The notes: a model not told the origin generated them from the letters alone. DNA of 34,243 bases from Candidatus Gastranaerophilales bacterium (GCA_944322685.1 CALUPP010000013.1:1-34243); one strand, 5' to 3'. Positions 23,810-30,743 are shown, numbered from the stretch's first letter. Made by a program: numbers and translations.

Positions 23810-25570
23810 TTAAGCCCTGCAAAGATTCAGACAATTCATTGCATCTTGGGCAATGAGCTCTTTTTTGAGCCTATATCGCTCATAAAGCTCGTCTAAAGGC
23901 ACTCTGTCCGTAAATTCTTTTTTCGCACCGAAATTTAGAACTTTCATGTCGGAATCGCCGTAAAATCTCGCAATTTTCTCTCCGAATCCGCCGTCCAAAA
24001 CCCCGTCCTCAAGCGTAATAACAAGCTTATGGCCGGATTTCAGGCCGTTGAGGAGTTCTTCGTCAATTCCGGTGATAAATCTCGGATTTATTACCGTTGC
24101 GTTGATACCGTGTTTTTTGAACTCATCTGCGGTTTCATTTGCCAGCCCGAAAAAGCTTCCCAGACCGATAATCGCAACAGTTTCACCCTTTTTAGTTATT
24201 TTATACTTATTCAAAACAGAATAGTCCGTATCATCGGCCATGCCGGAGACAACATTTCCGGCCGGAACCCTTATTGCGACCGGATGTTCGTTTTGTTCAA
24301 CCGACCAGTCGAGCATTTTCAGGTATTCTTCTTTGTTTGTGGGCGCAAGATAGACGATATTCGGGATATTGCTGATAAGCGGAATGTCAAAAGTCTGCAA
24401 ATGAGTCATATCCGCGCCGGAAATCCCTGCCCAATAAACAAGAATCGTAGCCGGCGAATTGTTCAACGCCAAATCCTGCGAAAGCTGGTCATAAGTCCTT
24501 TGAACAAACGAACTCAGCACGCCGAATATTGGTTTTCCGCCGTTTTTTGCAATCCCCGAAGCATAAGCCACCGCATGCGCCTCGGCTATGCCCACATCCG
24601 TATAGCTTTTTCCGAGTTTTTTCCTGTATTCGCGAGAATAACCCATTGCACCGGGAGTTGCGGCGGTGATTGAGATTACAGCGGGGTTTTCTTGTTGTTT
24701 TTTCAGGATATATTCGGTTGTTATTGAGTCATAAGTTTCAGCAGGCGCGTCAAATGACCCGTTTTCGTTCAAAAAGCCCGGGAGCTGCCAGTGATAAGGC
24801 TCTTTGTCCTCCTCAGCGGGCTTGTAACCCTTGCCTTTCAGCGTATAAATATGCACAACAACAGGATGATTAACATCTTTGACCTTTTTAAATGTATCAA
24901 TCAAGGATTCCAGGTCATTTCCGTCCTCAACGAAGAAATATTCGTATCCCATTGCCTTGAAAAGGTTATTTTCGGCATTTCCCTTTGTTTTTCTGAGTTC
25001 TTTGAGGTGTTTGTCAATTGCGCCCTGATTTTCGGCGATGGACATGTCATTGTCGTTGACAATTACAATAAAATTGCTGTCAAGAACCGCAGCATTGTTC
25101 AGCCCCTCAAAAGCCTCGCCGCCCGTGAGCGAACCATCGCCGATTAGCGCGATTACGTTATATTTTTCGTTTTTCAAGTCCCTTGCTTTTGCCAGACCGG
25201 TTGCAAGGCTCACGGATGTCGACGTATGACCCACGACAAAATGGTCATGCGCGCTTTCTGCCGGGTTTGAATATCCTGAAATCTCCGGATGCGCCTCAGG
25301 ATGCAAAAAAGCGTCCTTTCTGCCGGTCAGCATCTTGTGCGGATAAACCTGGTGCGACACGTCGAAGACTATTTTGTCCACCGGCGAGTTAAAAACGTAA
25401 TGCAGGGCAATTGTCGCCTCGACTATGCCCAAATCCGGCCCCAAATGCCCGCCGACCGTGTTTACTCTGGTCAAAATTCCGTTACGTATATCTTGCGCGA
25501 GCGATTTCATGTCGCTCAATGTCAGTTTTTTCACGTCCTCGGGACTGTTGATTCTATCCAGTATCGTCAT
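23810..25570 (-). CDS. DXS-like thiamine-diphosphate enzyme (divergent DXS paralogue)
   Basis: 586 residues, shorter than the usual 620-640 of 1-deoxy-D-xylulose-5-phosphate synthase. The ThDP parts are intact: VGGHLGPDLGIVEAT (H42), GDGSLTGGEAFEGLNNAA through NDND (144-175) and E330 in DVGIAEAHAVAYA. Substrate-side motifs differ: DVSHQVYPHKMLTGR replaces DVGHQAYPHKILTGR, LSSFVQRTYDQ replaces the YSTFLQRAYDQ type (Tyr lost, R358 kept), YWAGISGADMTHLQT replaces DRAGxxGADGxTHQG, and IRVPAGN replaces RYPRGN. This resembles the second DXS-like protein found in some Firmicutes. It may make DXP or act on another acceptor. AGGAG precedes the ATG, and a MerR-type promoter lies upstream. Confidence 0.85.
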   Translation of the reverse strand: MTILDRINSPEDVKKLTLSDMKSLAQDIRNGILTRVNTVGGHLGPDLGIVEATIALHYVFNSPVDKIVFDVSHQVYPHKMLTGRKDAFLHPEAHPEISGYSNPAESAHDHFVVGHTSTSVSLATGLAKARDLKNEKYNVIALIGDGSLTGGEAFEGLNNAAVLDSNFIVIVNDNDMSIAENQGAIDKHLKELRKTKGNAENNLFKAMGYEYFFVEDGNDLESLIDTFKKVKDVNHPVVVHIYTLKGKGYKPAEEDKEPYHWQLPGFLNENGSFDAPAETYDSITTEYILKKQQENPAVISITAATPGAMGYSREYRKKLGKSYTDVGIAEAHAVAYASGIAKNGGKPIFGVLSSFVQRTYDQLSQDLALNNSPATILVYWAGISGADMTHLQTFDIPLISNIPNIVYLAPTNKEEYLKMLDWSVEQNEHPVAIRVPAGNVVSGMADDTDYSVLNKYKITKKGETVAIIGLGSFFGLANETADEFKKHGINATVINPRFITGIDEELLNGLKSGHKLVITLEDGVLDGGFGEKIARFYGDSDMKVLNFGAKKEFTDRVPLDELYERYRLKKELIAQDAMNCLNLCRA

Positions 25571-25600
25571 GATTTTTCTCCTATTTTTTATCTTAATTTT

Positions 25601-25631
25601 ATTTTAAACATTGGAGTTAGCTCCAAGTCAA
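25601..25631 (-). promoter_or_regulatory. MerR-family-type promoter with 19-bp spacer and operator dyad
   Basis: On the minus strand: TTGACT (25626-25631), a 19-bp spacer, TAAAAT (25601-25606). The spacer contains the dyad TTGGAG-CTAA-CTCCAA (25611-25626). Overlong 19-20 bp spacers filled by a dyad are the hallmark of MerR-regulated promoters, and CTTGGAGTTAACTCCAAG-type dyads are known for AdhR/NmlR-like members. Transcription would start near 25594, leaving a short leader with TAGGAG before the DXS-like ATG. No MerR gene is in the window. Confidence 0.75.
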
Positions 25632-25805
25632 GGATTTTTTCGGATTTTTTTAACAAAATTTCCCCCAAAAACCATACAATTGGCAATATCCGCAGGCAAA
25701 ACGACTTTTCAAAATATCCGCTTTCCGTCCAAAAGGGAGTTTGAGCAGAAAATCCGGCAAAATCCCTTGCTGCGGGCGTTTTCCTGGCCGATTCTGCGGC
25801 TGCAA

Positions 25806-26276
25806 TTAAAAAGCAATGTCCGCAATTTTAAAATTTATAATTTTCGCCAATTCCGGTAAGCTCATTTCAACCTGATATCCGATTTTTCCCGCGCTAAAGA
25901 TAATAGTGTCGAAATTTTGCGCGGATGAGTCAATTGTGGTAGGAAAAAATTTTTTCATGCCGATTGGCGAACATCCTCCGTGAATATAACCGGTTAACGG
26001 CAAAAGCTCCTTTGATTTCAACATTTCGATTGACTTTTCGCCCGCAGCATGCGCCGCTTTCTTCAAATCCAGCTCCGCAGCCGCAGGAATCATGAAAACA
26101 TAATGTTTTCCCGACTTTCCGGTCGTAACAAGCGTTTTGAAGACCTGCGCAGGGTTTTGTTTTAACACCTCAGCGACCTCGAGCGCGCTTATTGCGCCTG
26201 TATTTGCATAAGTGTAGTGATTATACGCGATTTTTCGGCTCTCCAGCTGCCGCATTACGTTGGTTTTATACTCCAT
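25806..26276 (-). CDS. ebsC: YbaK/EbsC-family aminoacyl-tRNA deacylase
   Basis: 156 residues, usual for the Cys-tRNA(Pro)/aminoacyl-tRNA deacylases that clear mischarged tRNA. Recognisable blocks: TNVMRQLESRKIAYNHYTY, AEVLKQNPAQVFKTLVTTG, HYVFMIPAAAELDLKKAAHAAGEKSIEML, LTGYIHGGCSPIGMKKFFPTTID and GKIGYQVEMSLPELAKI. The lysine in VFKTLV and the GGCSPIG loop are family-conserved. The ATG at 26276 follows the stop of the DUF4186 gene by 2 bp and has AAGGGG 7 nt upstream; a longer ATG start at 26303 overlaps that gene and lacks a site. The pair is an operon. Confidence 0.92.
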   Translation of the reverse strand: MEYKTNVMRQLESRKIAYNHYTYANTGAISALEVAEVLKQNPAQVFKTLVTTGKSGKHYVFMIPAAAELDLKKAAHAAGEKSIEMLKSKELLPLTGYIHGGCSPIGMKKFFPTTIDSSAQNFDTIIFSAGKIGYQVEMSLPELAKIINFKIADIAF

Positions 26277-26278
26277 CC

Positions 26279-26626
26279 TCAAGCCCCTTGCGTTTTTATC
26301 CATTCCATTATCAACCCGACCAGATAATCCTGCTGTTTTGGGGTTAATTCAACGTTTTTCGGGAATTTGTGCCATTTATTTATACATCCCCGGCAGCAGC
26401 AGGCCGTTGCATGCTGCGCAATGAAAACCGGATGGCCTTTCATCGGGGTTTGCTTTCCGTCGTTTGGGATTTGTGCCGGAGCGACCCTTTTTGCGATAAA
26501 ATCCCGCGCATGCGATTCAATTACGCTCATGCCCTTTTGTTTAATATATAATTTATCTTTTTCTTTCAGTTTAAATTTGCTCCTGAAAGTTGATTTTCTT
26601 AGATTTTCGAGAATTTGTTCATACAT
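26279..26626 (-). CDS. DUF4186 family protein
   Basis: 115 residues. It matches the DUF4186 pattern: STFRSKFKLKEKDKLYIKQKG, HARDFIAKRVAPAQIPNDGK, QTPMKGHPVFIAQHATACCCRGC and INKWHKFPKNVELTPKQQDYLVGLIMEWI. The conserved HATACCCRGC stretch, with several cysteines and a histidine, suggests a metal or redox site; the function is unknown. It is upstream of ebsC with a 2-bp gap and they are probably translated together. No Shine-Dalgarno sequence is visible before its ATG. Confidence 0.88.
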   Translation of the reverse strand: MYEQILENLRKSTFRSKFKLKEKDKLYIKQKGMSVIESHARDFIAKRVAPAQIPNDGKQTPMKGHPVFIAQHATACCCRGCINKWHKFPKNVELTPKQQDYLVGLIMEWIKTQGA

Positions 26627-26705
26627 GTTCTGCGTTCACTTCGTTTACGGCAAGAATTTGCGTTTTTGTAAGGGCTTTGGCTCCGAATGCCGAAAAATGC
26701 CCTGA

Positions 26706-26731
26706 TAAAAAAGAAAATTTGCGAATTTTCT
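26706..26731 (-). terminator. second tandem terminator after secY
   Basis: AGAAAATT (26712-26719) pairs with AATTTTCT (26724-26731) around TGCG. Read on the minus strand it is followed by six Ts. Confidence 0.55.
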
Positions 26732-26749
26732 CTTTAACAGTTTAACACC

Positions 26750-26782
26750 AAAAAAGCGCCGGGTTTATTCGGCGCTTTTTTT
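26750..26782. terminator. intrinsic terminator of the rpsE-rpmD-rplO-secY unit
   Basis: GCGCCG (26756-26761) and CGGCGC (26770-26775), extended by A/T pairs, with T tracts on either strand. It lies 13 bp beyond the secY stop and marks the end of the ribosomal unit; adk, map and infA do not follow. Confidence 0.85.
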
Positions 26783-26795
26783 ATAATTTTTCGGA

Positions 26796-28133
26796 TTATT
26801 CTTTCAGGAAGCTTTCATAATTCTTAGCCAGCAGCTGCGCCTTAACCTGGTTGATGAAATCAAGCGCAACACCGACCATGATTATGAGCGAGGTTGCCCC
26901 GATGCCCTGAAGCGTCGTAATTTCCGTAATATACGAAGCAAAAGACGGAATCAAAGCAATAATGCCCAGTGCAAGTGCGCCCAAAAGCGTTATTCTGCTT
27001 AAAATTTTGTCCAGAGCTTCCGCAGTCGGCTTTCCGGGCTTGATTCCGGGGATTGATGAGCCGTATTTTTTCAAGTTATTCGCAATTTCTTTAGGCTGCA
27101 TGTTCGGCATGATTGACGCATAGAAAAACGTCAAAAATACGATTAACAAGAAATACAGCACATAATGAACAATCCCTGACGGGCTCAAAATCGTCGAAAG
27201 CTGCGTTATTATATTTCTGAACGTTCCGGGAGGGAGATTTGACTGCCCAACAAGGCTGATAACCGTCGTCGGGAACAGCAAAATCGCAACAGCAAAGATG
27301 ATAGGCATAACGCCGCCCGGATTCATCTTGAACGGGATAAACGTGTTCACTCCGCCGTAAACTTTGTTGCCGACCTGACGTCTGGGGTTAACAATAAGCA
27401 CCTTTCTGATTGCTTCCTGCATAATAACGATTAAAATCATCGTCGCAAAGAAAATCGCAAGCAGCAAAAGCAATCCGAGCTGTTTTGAAGAATCATTCAT
27501 AACCAGCTGGCCCGTCTGCTCGAAATAGAACGGAATTCTTGACAGGATACCGACGAAAATCAGCAAAGAACCGCCGTTTCCTATGCCTTTTTCCGTAATC
27601 AGCTCAGCCAGCCACATTACAAACACCGAACCGGCCGTAAGAATGATGGTTGAACCGATAAAGAACACCGCCGGATTGACCAAAATTGCCGCAGGAGCCT
27701 GTTTTAAAAGGTAAAACAGGAACAATGCCGACTGAAAAATAGCAATAAACACCGTGAAAACGCGCGTATATTGCGAAATTTTTCTTCTTCCGGCTTCGCC
27801 CTCCTCTTTTTGGAGCTGCTCAAGGTGCGGAATGACGACCGTCAACAACTGCATGATGATTGAGGCCGTAATATAAGGTCCGATACCGAGAGCCAAGATT
27901 GAAATATTCTGCAATGCACCGCCCGAGAACAAATCAATAAAACCGATGATGTTGTTTCCCTGGGCAATTCTTGCAAAAATCTGGTTGTCTATGCCAAAAA
28001 TCGGCAGATGAACGCCCAGCCTGAATATGGCAATCATTGCGAAAGTAAATATTAATTTAGCTTTCAATCCGGAAGCCTGAAGCATAGAAGCAATATCTTC
28101 CATTGAAGGCGGTTTTATTCTTGCATTTTGCAT
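26796..28133 (-). CDS. secY: preprotein translocase subunit SecY
   Basis: 445 residues with about ten membrane segments. It is the channel subunit of SecYEG, exporting proteins such as the signal-peptide proteins in this window. Family markers: FTFAMIAIFRLGVHLPIFGID, FSGGALQNISILALGIGPYITASIIMQLL, GNGGSLLIFVGILSRIP, a cytoplasmic VNPRRQVGNKVYGG loop (the ribosome/SecA-binding region), MNPGGVMPIIFA and IPGIKPGKPTAEAL. GGAG lies 8 nt before the ATG. It is last in the truncated spc unit and followed by tandem terminators. Confidence 0.97.
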   Translation of the reverse strand: MQNARIKPPSMEDIASMLQASGLKAKLIFTFAMIAIFRLGVHLPIFGIDNQIFARIAQGNNIIGFIDLFSGGALQNISILALGIGPYITASIIMQLLTVVIPHLEQLQKEEGEAGRRKISQYTRVFTVFIAIFQSALFLFYLLKQAPAAILVNPAVFFIGSTIILTAGSVFVMWLAELITEKGIGNGGSLLIFVGILSRIPFYFEQTGQLVMNDSSKQLGLLLLLAIFFATMILIVIMQEAIRKVLIVNPRRQVGNKVYGGVNTFIPFKMNPGGVMPIIFAVAILLFPTTVISLVGQSNLPPGTFRNIITQLSTILSPSGIVHYVLYFLLIVFLTFFYASIMPNMQPKEIANNLKKYGSSIPGIKPGKPTAEALDKILSRITLLGALALGIIALIPSFASYITEITTLQGIGATSLIIMVGVALDFINQVKAQLLAKNYESFLKE

Positions 28134-28248
28134 TATTTTTTCTCCATATTGTAAAAAACACTTCCCGGCTTGTTCCTGCCGGATTGGGAAACGGCTGTTT
28201 TGCCCATAGTTTGCCGGATTTTACCGGTTTTTGCCGTTTTTTAGCGTT

Positions 28249-28701
28249 TTATACGAGTTCAGCTTTTCCGCCTGCTTTTTCGATTTTTTCTTTTGCTGAC
28301 GGTGTAAAGTAGTTTGCTTTAACACTTACAGCTTTGGAGATTTCGCCGTTTCCGAGTACTCTCAAGCCCTCTGATGACGGATGAACTTTGCCCGCAGCGA
28401 TTAATGCGTCGAGATCAACAGCCTCAAGCCCCAATTTTTCAAGGTCTTTTACGTTGATTTCAGCATAATTGATTGCATTGAAGTTCGTGAAGCCTTTGAG
28501 TTTCGGCATCTGTCTGTAAGACGGCATCTGTCCGCCCTCAAAACCTCTTTTTTGTGAGCTGCCGGAACGCTGTCCTTCACCGTTGTGACCGCGGCAAGAA
28601 GTTTTTCCGTGGCCTGATGCTCTGCCTCTGCCTACTCTTTTTGAGCTTCTTGTTGCTCCTTCAGCAGGTCTTAAGTCTTCTAAAGTGATTCTATCTGCCA
28701 T
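28249..28701 (-). CDS. rplO: 50S ribosomal protein L15
   Basis: 150 residues from the ATG of MADRITLEDLRPAEGATRSSKRVGRG. L15 binds 23S rRNA and helps late assembly of the large subunit. The Gly/Arg-rich N-terminus (GRGRASGHGKTSCRGHNGEGQRSG) and the MPKLKGFTNFN and LGNGEISKAVSVKA blocks are typical. An ATG six codons upstream has no ribosome-binding site; the chosen start has AAAGG 10 nt before it. The secY start is 115 bp downstream. Confidence 0.95.
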   Translation of the reverse strand: MADRITLEDLRPAEGATRSSKRVGRGRASGHGKTSCRGHNGEGQRSGSSQKRGFEGGQMPSYRQMPKLKGFTNFNAINYAEINVKDLEKLGLEAVDLDALIAAGKVHPSSEGLRVLGNGEISKAVSVKANYFTPSAKEKIEKAGGKAELV

Positions 28702-28764
28702 TTTTATATTACCTTTCATTAATTTTTAATATTAGCCGATTGGATATTTTTAACGATTCCGCCT

Positions 28765-28856
28765 GTCGAATCAAAGATTCGTACGCTCCGGAACACTGTT
28801 CCTCCGCAACGGCGGTATAGAACGGTTGCGGGCTCCGGTCCCCTGCCTGCGCAGGC
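28765..28856. repeat. hairpin-rich element between rpmD and rplO
   Basis: Four separate dyads fall within 92 bp: CGAATC-AAA-GATTCG (28767-28781), GGAACA-C-TGTTCC (28790-28802), CCGCAAC/GTTGCGG (28804-28810 and 28825-28831) and the 12-bp palindrome GCCTGCGCAGGC (28845-28856). The stretch is GC-richer than the flanking genes. It is probably a dispersed palindromic element inserted in the ribosomal operon, or a structured processing site. Confidence 0.55.
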
Positions 28857-28876
28857 TCCCTTTGCCCTACACACTC

Positions 28877-29068
28877 TTATTTCACCACTTCAACAAGGTG
28901 AGGTACTTTATTTACCATACCCATGATAGTTGCGCTGTTGAAATGCTCAACTACGTCGTTAGTTTTTTTAAGACCGAGCGCTCTTACGACTTTAATCTGG
29001 TCTTTTGTTGAGCCGATAAGGCTTTTTTTCAGTCTTATCGATACTTTTTCCAATTTATCTTTAGCCAT
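28877..29068 (-). CDS. rpmD: 50S ribosomal protein L30
   Basis: 63 residues. KVSIRLKKSLIGSTKDQIKVVRALGLKKTNDVVEH, followed by a pattern of N-S-A-x-x-x-GM-V-N-K-V-P-H-L-V, is the complete L30 protein of the large subunit. AAAGGA lies before the ATG. In standard spc order it sits between rpsE and rplO, as here, but both flanking spacers (108 and 175 bp) are unusually long and hairpin-rich. Confidence 0.95.
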   Translation of the reverse strand: MAKDKLEKVSIRLKKSLIGSTKDQIKVVRALGLKKTNDVVEHFNSATIMGMVNKVPHLVEVVK

Positions 29069-29106
29069 TTTTATTGTTTCCTTTACTTTATTAGCTTTTT
29101 AAGGTT

Positions 29107-29176
29107 GCACTGAAATTTGCGTCTAAACGCAGCGTCCTTGCGATTCCGAAACAAGCTCGGAATGACAGCTCAGTGC
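29107..29176. repeat. three-way-junction-like element between rpsE and rpmD
   Basis: An outer stem GCACTGA (29107-29113) / TCAGTGC (29170-29176) encloses two inner hairpins, TGCGT-CTAA-ACGCA and ATTCCGA/TCGGAAT. The element abuts the rpsE stop codon exactly. It contains the GTCATTCCGAG-like sequence (minus strand) typical of dispersed intergenic repeats. It could act as an mRNA processing or stability structure. Confidence 0.55.
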
Positions 29177-29869
29177 TTATGCGTTCAACATTTCTTTAAG
29201 AGTCAAACCGCGGTTTTTAGCGACATCATTGAATGTTCTCAATGATTTCAAAGCTTCGATTGTTGCGTTAGCAGCGTTCAAAGGAGCTTTTGAACCGAGA
29301 GATTTGCTCAAAATGTTTTCGATACCTGCAAGTTCAAGCACTGCACGAACAGCGCCGCCTGCGATAACACCGGTACCCATTGAAGCGGGTTTCAGCATTA
29401 CGCTGCCTGCGCCTGAGTTTCCGACAATCGGGTGCGGAATGGTTGTTTTGAAGATAGGAACGGTGATAAGGCTTTTTCTGCCTTCTGCGATGGCTTTTTG
29501 GATAGCGATGATAACTTCCGACGCTTTTGCGCAGCCTACGCCGACCTGTCCTTTGCCGTTTCCGACAACAACGATTGCTCTAAAGCTGAGTTTTTTACCG
29601 CCTTTTACAACCTTTGTTACACGTCTGATTTGAACTACGCGTTCTTTCCATTCAGACTGGGGAGCTTCAACAGTTTCGATTTTTCTTTTTCTGCCTTTGC
29701 CCTCTTTTGCTCCTCTGCCGCGTTTTGCGGGTTTGGATTCCGCAGCTTCCGGTGCTTCTGCTGCTTCAGCAGTTTCAACGTTTTCAGCTGCTTCTGTTGT
29801 TTCAACTACTTCTTCGGTTTTTACTTCTTCAACCGATTCTTGTACGTTTGTTTCTTTAGATTCTTCCAC
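29177..29869 (-). CDS. rpsE: 30S ribosomal protein S5 with long N-terminal extension
   Basis: 230 residues from a GTG with AAAGG 7 nt upstream. The S5 core starts at about 73 ([41 protein letters not shown]) and continues through [37 protein letters not shown] and [11 protein letters not shown]5 stabilises decoding accuracy on the small subunit. Compared with E. coli S5 there are about 63 extra N-terminal residues: a Glu-, Ala- and Val-rich acidic stretch (1-45) followed by a Lys/Arg/Gly patch ([18 protein letters not shown]). rplR is not upstream, contrary to the usual spc order; the gene has its own promoter. Confidence 0.95.
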   Translation of the reverse strand: MEESKETNVQESVEEVKTEEVVETTEAAENVETAEAAEAPEAAESKPAKRGRGAKEGKGRKRKIETVEAPQSEWKERVVQIRRVTKVVKGGKKLSFRAIVVVGNGKGQVGVGCAKASEVIIAIQKAIAEGRKSLITVPIFKTTIPHPIVGNSGAGSVMLKPASMGTGVIAGGAVRAVLELAGIENILSKSLGSKAPLNAANATIEALKSLRTFNDVAKNRGLTLKEMLNA

Positions 29870-29890
29870 GTTGTAACCTTTCTTACGTTT

Positions 29891-29918
29891 AATATTACAA
29901 ATCTTTATTTTTTGACAA
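29891..29918 (-). promoter_or_regulatory. promoter of the rpsE-rpmD-rplO-secY unit
   Basis: On the minus strand TTGTCA (29913-29918) is followed by an AT-rich spacer and overlapping -10 candidates within TAATATTAA (about 16-18 bp away). It supports independent transcription of this cluster. Confidence 0.5.
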
Positions 29919-30083
29919 TTAACACAACAACAAAAATGCAGAAAACGAATTTCCGCGATATTGTATTAAATTGTCGGTAACTTTTCTGACCTTTTTATCA
30001 TACATGGTAAAGATTTTCATGCAATAGGGGATGCAGGGGCGCAGAAATGGAAGCCGGGTTCAATTTCTACTTTGCAAGATTAT

Positions 30084-30176
30084 AAGTAGGTCAGGCACCG
30101 CCTGACATTTCGAAAAAAATTATCATTAAGCGCTTGTAACCTCGTATTTTATTGTCAGGCAATGCCTGACCTACTT
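30084..30176. repeat. pair of inverted 24-bp hairpin repeats
   Basis: AAGTAGGTCAGGCA-CC-GCCTGACA (30084-30107) is repeated in inverse orientation at 30153-30176, differing only in the two central bases. Each copy is itself a hairpin (GTCAGGC/GCCTGAC). The 45 bp between is AT-rich and non-coding. This resembles a small palindromic intergenic element. Confidence 0.7.
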
Positions 30177-30201
30177 TTTAACCGGTTTAATATCTTCCAG
30201 A

Positions 30202-30356
30202 GTAAAAACACTTGAATATTTATTTTTCGACGCCTATGAGCGGATTTTTTCGGGAATGAAATTCCCATGCGCAGCCGGATGTTACTCCTGCGGAGCGGAA
30301 AAATCCAAGAAGTAAAACGAATCGAGCTAGAAAAATGAATATTCAAGTGTTTTTAC
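30202..30356. mobile_element. 155-bp MITE-like element with 19-bp perfect terminal inverted repeats
   Basis: GTAAAAACACTTGAATATT (30202-30220) and its exact reverse complement (30338-30356) bound the element; the match continues inward 8 bases with one mismatch (ATTTTTC shared). Inside are further dyads, GGATTTTT/AAAAATCC and GGGAAT-GAA-ATTCCC. There is no coding capacity, and no clear target duplication is visible. The gene-free region 29870-30504 otherwise contains only the repeats and promoters listed here. Confidence 0.65.
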
Positions 30357-30398
30357 GCAGCAGCGATAGATTTTACTAACAAAAATTTACAAAACACG

Positions 30399-30468
30399 TA
30401 ATATATTATGGATTTGCATAATATATTATCTGGTAATCGCTTTACTAGTAAGTTACCATAGAATATGG
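30399..30468 (+). promoter_or_regulatory. cluster of dyads upstream of the 69-aa gene
   Basis: A 12-bp perfect inverted repeat TAATATATTATG/CATAATATATTA (30399-30428), then TGGTAA/TTACCA (30431-30436, 30453-30458) enclosing the palindrome TTACTAGTAA, then CCATA-GAA-TATGG (30456-30468). These could be stacked operators or mRNA leader hairpins for the following small gene. Confidence 0.45.
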
Positions 30469-30504
30469 TAGTGAAAAATAGAATTTAATGAATGAGAGGT
30501 AACA

Positions 30505-30714
30505 ATGTCAAAAATAGAAATCTCAACCGCACAAATCAAAAATCTTTACCGCCAAACATACAGAATTTATCATTTGCACTCAATATTGAACAATATCCTG
30601 CTCAATCAGCTGGAATTTCCTCATCCGGATATAACAAATTTGTCTATTGTGAACGAAAGAAAGCTAAACTCCCTGAGAAAACAACTCCTGCATCTGATTC
30701 CGATGGAAAAATAA
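30505..30714 (+). CDS. small orphan protein, 69 aa
   Basis: I recognise no family. It is basic and predicted helical (MSKIEISTAQIKNLYRQTYR, then HSILNNILLNQLEFPH, then ERKLNSLRKQLLHLIPMEK), with no signal peptide or cysteine. GAGG lies 5 nt before the ATG, a structured upstream region precedes it and a terminator begins at its stop codon, so it is a complete single-gene transcription unit. A different frame is also open across it but lacks these signals. A nucleic-acid or protein-binding role is possible, but nothing proves it. Confidence 0.6.
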   Translation: MSKIEISTAQIKNLYRQTYRIYHLHSILNNILLNQLEFPHPDITNLSIVNERKLNSLRKQLLHLIPMEK

Positions 30715-30743
30715 AAAAACCGCCCCTTTCGGAGCGGTTTTTA
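30714..30743. terminator. bidirectional terminator between the 69-aa gene and tuf
   Basis: ACCGCCCC (30719-30726) and GGAGCGGT (30731-30738) pair with one mismatch, extended by A/T pairs, with T tracts on both strands. Confidence 0.8.

Noticed and set aside
29432-29980. Long plus-strand frame rich in Phe and Cys opposite rpsE
   Set aside because: It is the antisense shadow of the Glu/Lys-rich S5 extension; S5 is unmistakable and the antisense composition is not protein-like.
30155-30346. 63-codon minus-strand frame inside the repeat region
   Set aside because: It spans the MITE-like terminal repeat and has no ribosome-binding site or domain.
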